A DNA stretch of 48,355 nt, taken from the NCBI RefSeq assembly GCF_001571305.1, contig NZ_BCTN01000025.1:1-48355 (forward strand), read 5' to 3'. Made by a program: the position numbers and the translations under genes. Shown here one piece after another: positions 24,523 to 31,486 of the stretch. This DNA comes from Erwinia persicina NBRC 102418. Its GTDB lineage: Bacteria; Pseudomonadota; Gammaproteobacteria; Enterobacterales; Enterobacteriaceae. The notes beneath the pieces are model-generated. The model saw nothing but the letters and a program-made list of their open reading frames with translations, was not told the DNA's origin and did no database searches. Every line of letters begins with the position of its first letter. The stretch's first letter is position 1.

Positions 24523-24547
24523 TTAACACCCAATATTATAGAGTTAA
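24523..24547 (-). promoter_or_regulatory. hipBA promoter with overlapping inverted repeat
   Basis: On the minus strand a perfect -10 hexamer TATAAT lies at 24540-24535. It is bracketed by the inverted repeat TTAAC (24523-24527) and GTTAA (24543-24547), 15 bases apart. A repressor bound there would block the promoter. The -35 is weak. The site differs from the E. coli HipB operator (TATCC-N8-GGATA), so the binder is inferred. Confidence 0.4.
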
Positions 24548-24584
24548 TTTTCGGATAAGGGAAAAAGCGGTAACGTATTCAGTG

Positions 24585-25232
24585 CTAACGTGCAAAAGGG
24601 GTGAGCACGGGGTGCGGTAGCAGCCTGACCGCGTACTGGCCGGTCTGTTTCAGGCTCTGCAGAGTCGCGCCGTCTTTCGCCTCAATCGACATACCTTCCA
24701 GTAGCGTGTTCAGCACGGTGGCCAGGGCTGTCGTCGGCGTCCCGGCAGGCAGTTGCTGTTCCTGAACCGCCCGGCGAAGCCGTTGCTCAAACCGATCTTT
24801 TCCCTCCTGGCGCAAGGCGCTGACAGCCTCCACGACGCCTGCGGAATCGGATGAGACGTTAATGGCAGCCAGTACCACCATGCAGCCACAGGGAGCGGAA
24901 GGTGACAGCAGAATATCTGCTGCCTCGCTGAAAAAGCGGTCAATGGACACCGTCACGTCTGCGGCATCTTCAAGCCTTTCCCAGGTCGCCTGCCAGTAAA
25001 CGCGCTCGTAATAGTTGACTGCTTCCAGGAACAGTCGGGCCTTATTGCCAAACGCCGCATAGAGGCTGGGAGGATTGATCTCCATGGCCGCGCACAACTC
25101 GGCCACGGAAGCGGGTTCAAAACCCTTACGCCAGAAGATATCCAGCGCGCGGATTAACGCCTTATCACGGTCAAAACTGCGCGGTCTGCCTCGCGGCTTC
25201 TCACTGGCGGTGCTGACATCATTCCTCTTCAT
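24585..25232 (-). CDS. TetR-family transcriptional regulator
   Basis: A 215-residue repressor with a TetR N-terminal helix-turn-helix at about 20-66 (ALIRALDIFWRKGFEPASVA, then LCAAMEINPPSLYAAFGNKARL) and an all-helical ligand domain containing SAPCGCMVVLAAI, a feature of the AcrR/YxaF-like subgroup. It is divergent from a strong promoter with matching operators but only a 21-residue stub of a gene, so its normal target seems lost here. Confidence 0.88.
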   Translation of the reverse strand: MKRNDVSTASEKPRGRPRSFDRDKALIRALDIFWRKGFEPASVAELCAAMEINPPSLYAAFGNKARLFLEAVNYYERVYWQATWERLEDAADVTVSIDRFFSEAADILLSPSAPCGCMVVLAAINVSSDSAGVVEAVSALRQEGKDRFEQRLRRAVQEQQLPAGTPTTALATVLNTLLEGMSIEAKDGATLQSLKQTGQYAVRLLPHPVLTPFAR

Positions 25233-25252
25233 GCCGGTCTCTCATTATTCTC

Positions 25253-25281
25253 TTGACATTTTATATAGCGGTCACTATACA
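25253..25281 (+). promoter_or_regulatory. Strong promoter with operator in its spacer
   Basis: TTGACA (25253-25258), a 17-base spacer and TATACA (25276-25281) form a near-ideal sigma-70 promoter pointing away from the TetR gene. The symmetrical element TATAG-N6-CTATA (25264-25279) fills the spacer and reaches into the -10, where TetR binding would block RNA polymerase. Confidence 0.65.
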
Positions 25282-25294
25282 ATAATAAATTAAC

Positions 25295-25306
25295 TAGTGA
25301 CCACTA
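25295..25306. promoter_or_regulatory. Second probable TetR operator
   Basis: TAGTG-AC-CACTA is a perfect inverted repeat related to the element in the promoter spacer (shared GGTCACTA/TAGTGACC core). A further copy of the half-sequence GACCGCTAT is at 25348-25356, the reverse complement of ATAGCGGTC at 25265-25273. Spaced sites suggest cooperative binding of the TetR regulator. Confidence 0.5.
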
Positions 25307-25345
25307 CAGATATCCGTAGTCCACAGCTTAACGGTGATCATCAGT

Positions 25346-25411
25346 ATGACCGCTATCTCCTCCGTACAGGACGATAACGCCACTGTTGACGTACTGAATC
25401 ACTATAAATGA
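25346..25411 (+). pseudogene. 21-codon stub of the gene once divergent from TetR
   Basis: An ATG frame encodes 21 residues, beginning MTAISSVQDDNATVDVLNHY, then stops at 25411. It lies downstream of the strong TetR-controlled promoter and has a GGTGA upstream. The peptide reads like the true start of a larger protein, possibly of the SnoaL/NTF2 type, which often starts with a helix ending in N-H-Y or similar. A deletion or early stop has probably removed the rest. The family guess is weak. Confidence 0.4.
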
Positions 25412-25435
25412 AGGTGGGAAAAACAGGCGAAGAGT

Positions 25436-25461
25436 GTGCTGATGCCACCGGGCATCAGCAC
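25436..25461. terminator. Perfect 11-bp hairpin after the PPOX-type gene
   Basis: GTGCTGATGCC (25436-25446) pairs with GGCATCAGCAC (25451-25461) around ACCG. It lies 23 bases beyond the end of the minus-strand flavoprotein gene. A T-run follows on that strand after about a dozen bases. It is also the first hairpin after the gene stub on the plus strand. Confidence 0.6.
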
Positions 25462-25483
25462 GTGACGACAGACACAGTTCGGC

Positions 25484-26107
25484 TCAGTAGAGCGTCGTTT
25501 TCAGCCGCTCAGGCAGCGCATTATCATAGGCTTCCCCGTCAATCTCATCGTGCGAGATCTGCTTCAGGATCGTGCCCGTGCTGGGCAGGGCCGTGCGCGG
25601 GAGCTGGAGAGCGGGATCCCACAGCCGGGATCGCAGAATGGCCCGGCTGCACTGGAAAAATACCCGCTGTACATGAATGCGGATGACACAGAGAGGCAGA
25701 TGATTATCCACGGAAAAACGGGCAAGTAATGCCGGGTCAATACTGATTTCAGCCGTTCCGTTGACGCGCAGCGTCTCTCCGATGCCCGGGATCAGGAATA
25801 ATAGCGCCACGCGGTTGTCCAGTAGAAGGTTACGCAGGCTGTCAATCCGGTTGTTACCCCGGCGATCGGGCAGCAGCAGCGTATGATCGTCTTCAATGTG
25901 GATAAATCCGGCCGGATCGCCCCGGGGCGAGATATCCATACCTTCTGCGCCCGAGGTCGCCAGCGCAACAAAAGGAGAGGATTCAATAAAGGGTCGGTAG
26001 GCCGGGTGAATATGATGGGTGACTTTGGTCAGGGAGGGTTTGGCAACAGCACCATACAGACGCTCCAGCGCTTCTACCTCAGTAATCGTTGCAGAAGGGG
26101 TTTTCAT
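25484..26107 (-). CDS. PPOX-class flavin-binding protein
   Basis: A 207-residue protein of the pyridoxamine-5'-phosphate-oxidase-like split-barrel superfamily, probably binding FMN. Typical parts are SSPFVALATSGAEGMDISPR, then GDPAGFIHIEDDHTLLLPDR and RGNNRIDSLRNLLLDNRVAL, closest to the MSMEG_1061-type subgroup as I know it. I chose ATG 26107 (MKTPSATITE) because GAGAGGA lies upstream; the open frame extends to 26170 with an atypical sequence. The exact reaction is unknown. Confidence 0.8.
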   Translation of the reverse strand: MKTPSATITEVEALERLYGAVAKPSLTKVTHHIHPAYRPFIESSPFVALATSGAEGMDISPRGDPAGFIHIEDDHTLLLPDRRGNNRIDSLRNLLLDNRVALLFLIPGIGETLRVNGTAEISIDPALLARFSVDNHLPLCVIRIHVQRVFFQCSRAILRSRLWDPALQLPRTALPSTGTILKQISHDEIDGEAYDNALPERLKTTLY

Positions 26108-26189
26108 AGCAGTCCTCTCGTCAGTGAGCTGATCCTGATTATCACCATCACGCCTCCGGGAAACCAGCAAAACTCAACGCGACTGCGCG

Positions 26190-26525
26190 TCAGGGCAGCC
26201 TCATGGCGATGCCCCTGCAGCTTTCAGCACAGTCGAAGCAGGCCGTTGCACATATCTGGCAGTGATCGTGATCGTGCTGACTGCAGGTTTTGCCGCATTT
26301 CTCACACGCGTCGGCACACAGCTTACAGATCTGCGGCGCATAGTCGCTGTCCATTGCCAGCAGCTGCGCCGTCATCCCGCATAACACGGCGCACTGTCTG
26401 TCAAGCCGGATACAGTCGCGCAAATGCTCCAGATTGGGCTCCTGCAGGCAGGCAGTAGCACAACGCTCACAGGCCGCCAGACAACTGAGGCAGGCGTTAA
26501 TACATAGCTGATTCATCTCTGACAT
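26190..26525 (-). CDS. Cys-rich four-helix-bundle copper-binding-type protein (DUF326)
   Basis: A 111-residue protein with 19 cysteines, mostly spaced CxxC, CxxxC or CxxxxC, for example INACLSCLAACERCATAC and LCADACEKCGKTCSQHDHDH. This is the pattern of the DUF326/copper-storage family, where cysteines line the core of a four-helix bundle and hold copper(I). No signal peptide is seen, so it is probably cytoplasmic. I chose ATG 26525 because GAGGA lies upstream; the longer frame to 26672 overlaps the MBL-fold gene in another frame. It sits 31 bases downstream of that gene and is probably cotranscribed. Confidence 0.85.
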   Translation of the reverse strand: MSEMNQLCINACLSCLAACERCATACLQEPNLEHLRDCIRLDRQCAVLCGMTAQLLAMDSDYAPQICKLCADACEKCGKTCSQHDHDHCQICATACFDCAESCRGIAMRLP

Positions 26526-26556
26526 AAACGAGTCCTCGTATCGTGGTGAAAGGGCA

Positions 26557-27414
26557 CTACTGCGGCCTTTCCGGCACAGGTAGCACTTCCCCGGGGAGAA
26601 AAGCCGCCAGTTCGCGCGCATCATGACTGCAAAAAAGCGTGACATCCGCCGGGGCGGAGCAGGCCAGCTCACGCAGCCGTTGTTGATTCAGCCGGCGGGC
26701 ACGGTTATCAGCAGACATCAGCCACTGATAAAAGCGAAGCCCGGGTGTGCAGTGTCGTTGCTCTCCCTGCATTTCGCTGCGATAAAACCAGGCGTCGCCG
26801 CCGTGCAGCAGCCAGCCCTCCGGGGTATTAACGGCGATACCCGCATGGCCCGTCGTATGTCCGGCCAGGGGGATCAGAAGGATTTCCGGGGGAAGTCCGT
26901 CAAGTGCGGATACGCAATCAAAACCAAACCATCTTTCCCCCTGCGCCTGATAACCCGTCCAGCCGGAAGCCCCCTGCCACTGTGCCGGCCGGTATCGCGA
27001 GCGGGCGAGCCAGCTGTGACGCGACCGGGCGGTATCGATTTCCTGCTGCATCAGGTGAATCTTTGCCCAGGGAAAATCGGAGAGGCCACCCGCGTGATCG
27101 AAATCAAGGTGGGTCAGAATAATGTGTCTGACATCGCGGGCTGAATACCCCATCGATTCAATCTGGGATAAAGCCGTCAGGGCGTGTTTATATTGGATGT
27201 TGTTCATCAGGCGAAAGAAACCGGCGATGCGTTGATCCGCCCTGCGCACATCATCCCGGCCAAAGCCGGTATCGACCAGAATGAGTCCCTGCCCGTCAGT
27301 TTCGATCAGCAGGCAGTGACAGACCAGGTGCGCCTTTATTCCTTTGCTGAACCCGTCGTATAAGGCACCGCCCAAGGGACACATGCAACCACAGTTAAGG
27401 TGGTGAATTCGCAT
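26557..27414 (-). CDS. Metallo-beta-lactamase-fold hydrolase
   Basis: A 285-residue cytoplasmic hydrolase. The metal motif is THLDFDHAGGL (about residues 100-110), with further ligands in AGHTTGHAG (H-x-x-G-H) and LHGGDAW. DTGFGRDDV near the N-terminus is typical of the AttM/lactonase-like branch, so a lactone substrate is possible but not shown. It begins MRIHHLNCGCMCPLGG; the N-terminal cysteines suggest metal sensitivity. It is first in a probable two-gene unit with the Cys-rich DUF326 protein. Confidence 0.83.
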   Translation of the reverse strand: MRIHHLNCGCMCPLGGALYDGFSKGIKAHLVCHCLLIETDGQGLILVDTGFGRDDVRRADQRIAGFFRLMNNIQYKHALTALSQIESMGYSARDVRHIILTHLDFDHAGGLSDFPWAKIHLMQQEIDTARSRHSWLARSRYRPAQWQGASGWTGYQAQGERWFGFDCVSALDGLPPEILLIPLAGHTTGHAGIAVNTPEGWLLHGGDAWFYRSEMQGEQRHCTPGLRFYQWLMSADNRARRLNQQRLRELACSAPADVTLFCSHDARELAAFLPGEVLPVPERPQ

Positions 27415-27535
27415 ATCACTCCTCTCAAATGCTGATCATGACGTTTCGCGTGCACGCCGTTCGGTGTTGAAGGATTCGCAGATTGCCCCTGACCGGACGC
27501 TTTATCTGAAAACGATGAGAACGTCATATTCAGCG

Positions 27536-27874
27536 CTAGATAACCAGCTGCTGAGTCTTAACAGAATATTTTTCGTGATGCCTGTCACATTCGTTTTTTA
27601 ATGTATTTTCCTGCGAAGGGGATTCAACAGACTGAAAGCGTAACGAAGCGAAATGTATATTTCCCAAAACAGAACCGCGGGAAAGAGAATCAATAAGCAG
27701 GGAGGTCTGAAGCTCTCGTAATAACTGATTATTCTGTTGAATAAGTGTATCCAGCCGTTTTTTATCATGAGAAGAACCGCTGAAACCGCTAGCAATTTCA
27801 GACAAAATCTTTTTACGCTTCTTTTCGTTACGGTAACGTTCCTTAATTATCTTAAGTGTTGCTTCATCTGTCAT
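27536..27874 (-). CDS. Small charged helical protein, function unknown
   Basis: A 112-residue hydrophilic protein with no membrane segment or signal. The first 60 residues are rich in Lys, Arg and Glu and look like a coiled coil (KIIKERYRNEKKRKKILSEI and LDTLIQQNNQLLRELQTSLL). GAGGAGG precedes ATG 27874 at good spacing, which supports a real gene; a GTG two codons earlier is possible. The base composition is more AT-rich than its neighbours. It is divergent from yciG across an AT-rich spacer. I do not recognise the family. Confidence 0.6.
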   Translation of the reverse strand: MTDEATLKIIKERYRNEKKRKKILSEIASGFSGSSHDKKRLDTLIQQNNQLLRELQTSLLIDSLSRGSVLGNIHFASLRFQSVESPSQENTLKNECDRHHEKYSVKTQQLVI

Positions 27875-28375
27875 CCGCACCTCCTCGGTGTATTCAGGTG
27901 ATAAGCCGTTATAAGATGTTTTTTAACAAATACCCTCGCCGTAAAGAACGATTACAAGACGACTACCGCACAACACTCAATACTGCACCACGTAAAAACG
28001 AACTCTAATAATATACAACTTATACAACCATGAAGTAAAATTAGGAAGATTCCTAATACACTTATTATGCATTGATTTTCAACAACAATTTTTTAACAAT
28101 GCGCCACAAACCCGTGCATAATTGTACGGTATTTTTTTGTTTGTATAATTTAGCGGTTTAAAAAACAACCTGCTTTAAAATATTTTCTTATTTCTTTCTT
28201 TTTAATTACGCGGAGTTAAGTGATTTAGGTATAAATAGATATACTTTTTTCATCACTTTCATTTGCGCACCCTAAACAGTTTGTCTAGTTTTAAATGCAC
28301 ACGGAATGTTGATGAACAAGCGAAACGCAACGGAATAAGGACGTTCTCTAATCTGAAAAATATGAGGAACACATT
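27875..28375. other. AT-rich divergent spacer before yciG
   Basis: About 500 bases without a gene, clearly more AT-rich than the surroundings, with many A and T tracts. This is the kind of region H-NS binds, and yciGFE in E. coli is known as a stress-induced, H-NS-affected operon. It contains an RcsB-box-like palindrome at 28040-28057 and several TATTAT/TATAAT-like -10 words (for example near 28061 and 28145). The true yciG promoter cannot be fixed by eye. Confidence 0.55.
28040..28057. promoter_or_regulatory. RcsB-box-like palindrome
   Basis: ATTAGGAAGATTCCTAAT is an 18-bp palindrome apart from its two central bases. Its core TAGGAAGATTCCTA differs at two positions from the Rcs box consensus TAAGAATATTCCTA as I recall it. 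A TATTAT word follows close behind on the plus strand, so the box would overlap the -35 region of a promoter directed at yciG. It could also serve the minus-strand gene. Inferred from pattern only. Confidence 0.5.
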
Positions 28376-28675
28376 ATGACTGAACATCGTGGTGGATCTG
28401 GTAATTTTGCAGAAAATAAAGAGAAAGCTTCTGAAGCGGGCCATAAAGGCGGTCAGCACAGCGGTGGGAACTTTAAAAACGATCCAGAGCGTGCTGCTGA
28501 AGCCGGCCACAAAGGCGGTCAGAATAGTGGCGGGAATTTTAAAAATGACCCACAGCGTGCTGCTGAAGCCGGCCATAAAGGCGGCCAGAATAGTGGCGGT
28601 AACTTTAAAAACGATCCGGAAAGAGCGGCCGAAGCTGGTCGCAAAGGTGGACAAAACAGTCATCGCAATGACTGA
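28376..28675 (+). CDS. yciG: YciG-family KGG-repeat stress protein with four repeats
   Basis: A 99-residue hydrophilic, probably disordered protein made almost entirely of a 22-residue repeat, SGGNFKNDPERAAEAGHKGG plus QN. There are four copies, the first slightly divergent (SGNFAENKEKASEAGHKGG). E. coli YciG, about 59 residues, has two. KGG proteins are general-stress proteins induced in stationary phase; in E. coli yciG affects swarming. AGGAACAC lies just before the ATG. At DNA level copies 2 and 3 differ at only about nine of 66 bases, which suggests recent tandem duplication. It leads the stress island and resembles its E. coli counterpart in being near yciF and yciE. Confidence 0.92.
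   Translation: MTEHRGGSGNFAENKEKASEAGHKGGQHSGGNFKNDPERAAEAGHKGGQNSGGNFKNDPQRAAEAGHKGGQNSGGNFKNDPERAAEAGRKGGQNSHRND
28442..28660 (+). repeat. 66-bp tandem repeats inside yciG
   Basis: Tandem 66-base units encode the 22-residue KGG repeats. The second and third units are most alike, the fourth differs mainly at third codon positions, and the first is the most divergent. The codon-level pattern shows selection to keep the protein sequence after duplication. Confidence 0.75.
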
Positions 28676-28696
28676 TGTCATCTTGTGACGACTGAT

Positions 28697-28735
28697 CAGG
28701 GCCCGTGAAAACGCGATGGCGTTTCACGGGCCCTG
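28697..28735. terminator. Long hairpin after yciG
   Basis: CAGGGCCCGTGAAAACGC (28697-28714) pairs with GCGTTTCACGGGCCCTG (28719-28735), with one bulged A and the loop GATG. No T-run follows. It lies 22 bases after the yciG stop and separates it from the next gene as a terminator or transcript-end stabiliser. Confidence 0.65.
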
Positions 28736-28831
28736 AACATCATTCAGCCACAGAACGAATGCGGATGCCGATAGCCTCTGATGTCTCAGGTGTCAGCCTG
28801 ATACAACGTTCTGCGCTTAACGGAGAATGGA

Positions 28832-29350
28832 ATGCAACCTGAAAAAAGTTACCACTGCTGGCTACGCGATGCCTGCGCAATTGAACGTCACGCAGAAATT
28901 GCGCTGAATGAATTAAAGCAACACCTGTCGCCATGGCCAGAACTGCAGGAACATGTCGAAACGCATATTAAAGAAACCCGATCGAACATTGCCCTGCTCA
29001 ATGAATTTATGCAAAAGCGCCAGATCGATTCGGTTGCGCTGGGCAGCGAGCGGGTCTCTCATTTCAGGAACTGCATTCAGGGGATAAACAGTCTGCTGAT
29101 GTCACCGGATCCGGTTAATAATTTCATCGGCAGCTATCTGCTGGAAGCTTACGAAATCGGCTGTCTGACGCCGCTGATCGCCGCGGCAGAAGCGCTGGGC
29201 GATCAGGAAGCTATTCTGTTATTCGACAAAATAATCCAGAAAGATTTTAAGATGGTCAGGTGGGCGCTTGAGCATCTGCCGGACATCACACGGAATCAGC
29301 TTTTCCCCGTGGACACCTACGCGGAAAAAGTGAGCCACGAGATCCACTGA
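28832..29350 (+). CDS. Divergent YciE-like ferritin-like protein
   Basis: A 172-residue helical protein of the YciE/YciF (DUF892) ferritin-like family, clearly related to the YciE gene at 32035. Shared landmarks are the N-terminal YxxWxxDAxAxE, the EIGCLTPLIAAAEALGD segment and WALEHLPDIT. Likely metal-ligand positions have changed: the HIEET motif is HIKET, and a conserved Glu of the last helix is Gln (IIQKDF). It may bind iron poorly or have another role. GGAGA lies just before the ATG. It is followed by a membrane protein gene 16 bases on. Confidence 0.82.
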   Translation: MQPEKSYHCWLRDACAIERHAEIALNELKQHLSPWPELQEHVETHIKETRSNIALLNEFMQKRQIDSVALGSERVSHFRNCIQGINSLLMSPDPVNNFIGSYLLEAYEIGCLTPLIAAAEALGDQEAILLFDKIIQKDFKMVRWALEHLPDITRNQLFPVDTYAEKVSHEIH

Positions 29351-29366
29351 GAGGAGGCACACGCTG

Positions 29367-29948
29367 ATGATGCAGCATGCCGACCCGGTACTCTTATTAT
29401 TACTTTATGGCGTTCTGCCCGTCTGGCTGATTGCCGGTTTTTGTGACTGGCTGTGTCACCGGGCATCGGATATTGAAACGACGTCAGGCAGCAAGGAATC
29501 CCTTATCCATCTGTTGATGTTTCTGGAGATGGGGATCCCTTTGCTGGCCGCACTCTTACTGCAGGTCAATGCTCTGATCCTGTTGGTGATGATCGTCCTT
29601 TTTCTCTGCCATGAAGCGACAGCGCTCTGGGATGTCAGCTATGCCGTCACGACGAGACGCGTCTCGCCCATTGAACAGCACATACACAGTTTTCTCGAGA
29701 TGGTGCCATTAATGGCGCTTCTGCTGGTCATTTCCCGGCACTGGCAGCAGTTTCTGTCTCTCTTTGGGGCCGGTACTGAGCGCAGCGATTTCACGTTACG
29801 CCTGCGGGAGACGCCGTTACCGGTGGGCTACCTGGTGACCCTGATGACGGCGATTATCCTGTTTGAAATTCTGCCTTATCTTGAAGAGTACTGGCGTGGT
29901 CGCAGGGCCGCTCAGCACAGGGCGACGCAGGGCGACCCATCCGGTTAA
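29367..29948 (+). CDS. Membrane protein of unknown function with His motifs
   Basis: A 193-residue inner-membrane protein with about five hydrophobic segments (near 8-26, 46-60, 65-84, 110-124 and 150-168). Conserved-looking polar groups lie at helix ends: CDWLCHRASDIE, FLCHEATALWDVSYA and EQHIHSFLEM. The histidines and acidic residues could bind a metal or haem. GAGGAGG precedes the start, and an ATG one codon later is equally possible. It directly follows the divergent YciE-like gene, suggesting joint expression in the stress island. I do not recognise a named family. Confidence 0.72.
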   Translation: MMQHADPVLLLLLYGVLPVWLIAGFCDWLCHRASDIETTSGSKESLIHLLMFLEMGIPLLAALLLQVNALILLVMIVLFLCHEATALWDVSYAVTTRRVSPIEQHIHSFLEMVPLMALLLVISRHWQQFLSLFGAGTERSDFTLRLRETPLPVGYLVTLMTAIILFEILPYLEEYWRGRRAAQHRATQGDPSG

Positions 29949-29963
29949 AGCCCGCTGCGTATT

Positions 29964-30584
29964 TCAGCGCAGACTCTCTCCGACTTCAAATTGTTCAGAT
30001 TGTTCAGTCGCGGATAAGCTGAAAAGCGTCACGCTGTAAAATCCACGGTCATCAACGAAGCCAGTCGCACTTAATCGCGCATCCTCCGCCAGCAACATCA
30101 GACCGGGAAATGCAGCACTCAGGCGTATGGTCATCGGGTAAAGCATGTTTTCATTCAGATCAAAACCCTGATGCAGAGCGGACTTGCGCAGATAGACGGC
30201 AGGATAGGTCAGCCCTTTTGGGGTCATGCTGTCCCATTCACTGTCTGGCACCAGCACATCACGCCAGCCCACCATCTGCATCGCTTCAAAGAAAGACGTG
30301 ACTCGGCGAAGATCGGACAGCGCTTCTTTTTTTCCTGTACAGGTATTCCAGATATATTCCGCCTTTGCTCTCAGTCCAGCCCGATAATGCAAACGCTTAC
30401 CTTCTTTAAGAAAGAAATCTATCTCCGGAGCAACGCTCACCGGAAAGATCTTTTTTCTTTTTGCCTGTTCAAGCCAGCGCATAATAAAAATATGCTCTTC
30501 CAGTAATGAGCGTTGTCCATTTTGATGAAAGAGCCTGACGGCCACCAGCAGGGCCCAGGAAAAGTCTCTCACCGCAAAATTCAT
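29964..30584 (-). CDS. Hypothetical protein
   Basis: A soluble protein of about 206 residues from ATG 30584 (MNFAVRDFSWALLVAVRLFH); AGAGG precedes it, and a TTG at 30602 with GGAGG is an alternative. The N-terminal half is helical and basic (MRWLEQAKRKKIFPVSVAPE). The C-terminal half looks like beta strands (ARLSATGFVDDRGFYSVTLF). No catalytic motif, signal peptide or membrane segment is seen. It lies opposite the membrane protein gene, with ends 16 bases apart. Family unknown. Confidence 0.6.
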   Translation of the reverse strand: MNFAVRDFSWALLVAVRLFHQNGQRSLLEEHIFIMRWLEQAKRKKIFPVSVAPEIDFFLKEGKRLHYRAGLRAKAEYIWNTCTGKKEALSDLRRVTSFFEAMQMVGWRDVLVPDSEWDSMTPKGLTYPAVYLRKSALHQGFDLNENMLYPMTIRLSAAFPGLMLLAEDARLSATGFVDDRGFYSVTLFSLSATEQSEQFEVGESLR

Positions 30585-30765
30585 TCTTTTAACCTCTGGC
30601 AAAGCAAATCCTCCAGTGATGGCATCTGGTTTTATAAAAATGGTTGAGTAAAGAGTAAAGTGCTTAACTCGGATAACAATGACGAGAGCCAGTGCGTGAT
30701 GACAATGGCTTTCTTTTTTTAATATAAACCTTCGTGATACGGATTTATTTTTAAACGCGACTTAC

Positions 30766-31092
30766 TTACCCGGAACGCCGCCAGTGCGAAGAAGACAGCG
30801 TCATACTGATGTTGTCGGGGACATCGTGGTCCTTTCTTCTCCAGGGGAACCTGGCATTCTTAACGTGGCTGTATTCCCTCAGCCATGCAGAAAGCCTGAC
30901 GATACAGAGCTCCGCCTCTTCCTCGGGCACCTTACCGATAAACAGTAGTGAAGGTTGTTCTTTATTATCAGTGAGATAAATCTCACTCCGGCTCCTGCCT
31001 GAGCAGGGATCTGTGTCACGGATGATTTTAACAGCAACAAAATCCAGCCGCGGCCAGGCTGATATCAGCGCAAAGATACGTTGTTTTTCCAT
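30766..31092 (-). CDS. Hypothetical small protein
   Basis: A 108-residue soluble protein beginning MEKQRIFALISAWPRLDFVA. GAGG lies five bases before the ATG. The middle (SEIYLTDNKEQPSLLFIGKV) looks like beta strands and the end is basic and Trp-containing. No known domain is recognised. A clear gap of about 180 bases separates it from the previous minus-strand gene, so it probably has its own promoter. Confidence 0.55.
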   Translation of the reverse strand: MEKQRIFALISAWPRLDFVAVKIIRDTDPCSGRSRSEIYLTDNKEQPSLLFIGKVPEEEAELCIVRLSAWLREYSHVKNARFPWRRKDHDVPDNISMTLSSSHWRRSG

Positions 31093-31486
31093 TACCGCCT
31101 CAGGGTAAGTTCGTTATGAGTATGCAGATAATCTCAGCATCACGTTCACGAGGAAAAACTCTACTCATGCCAAAACGAGTTGTTCCCGGTAGTCTATCAA
31201 CCTTGCGTACGGGGGCAAGAAGATGCGGTTTCGCTTAATAAAAAGTCGTCTCTTCACCACCGAAAAACAATTGTGGCAAAGAGTCAAAAAAAAGCAAACT
31301 ATACAAAAAATTAAAATTTGTACAATATTAAAAGCCGACCTCCTCACCTCCTTAAAAATTGGATTTAAGAATATTCTTACCATGTTTTTTTAATATGAGC
31401 ATGATCTTCACCTCATCCTGACTAAACTTAGAAGCGTCTGTGGAAAACTTCCCTTTCTTTTTATTCACCCTTATTTGGATACCACT
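31093..31486. other. Spacer before yciF
   Basis: Nearly 400 AT-rich bases between the divergent small gene and yciF. It should hold the yciF promoter. A minus-strand frame at 31165-31383 has a hydrophobic stretch but no ribosome binding site, and I do not accept it. No hairpin or operator stands out. Confidence 0.4.

Noticed and set aside
28442..28660. Regular repeats that could suggest a CRISPR array
   Set aside because: Units are adjoining 66-base coding repeats without spacers, in frame with yciG, and no cas genes are present.
28259..28681. Minus-strand frame of 140 codons opposite yciG, hydrophobic and repetitive
   Set aside because: It is the mirror of the yciG repeats; the repeated pattern arises from the KGG coding sequence. 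It has no ribosome binding site and yciG is certain.
31165..31383. Minus-strand frame of 72 codons with a hydrophobic stretch
   Set aside because: No ribosome binding site, AT-rich promoter-like region, and no family resemblance; a real small membrane protein cannot be excluded.
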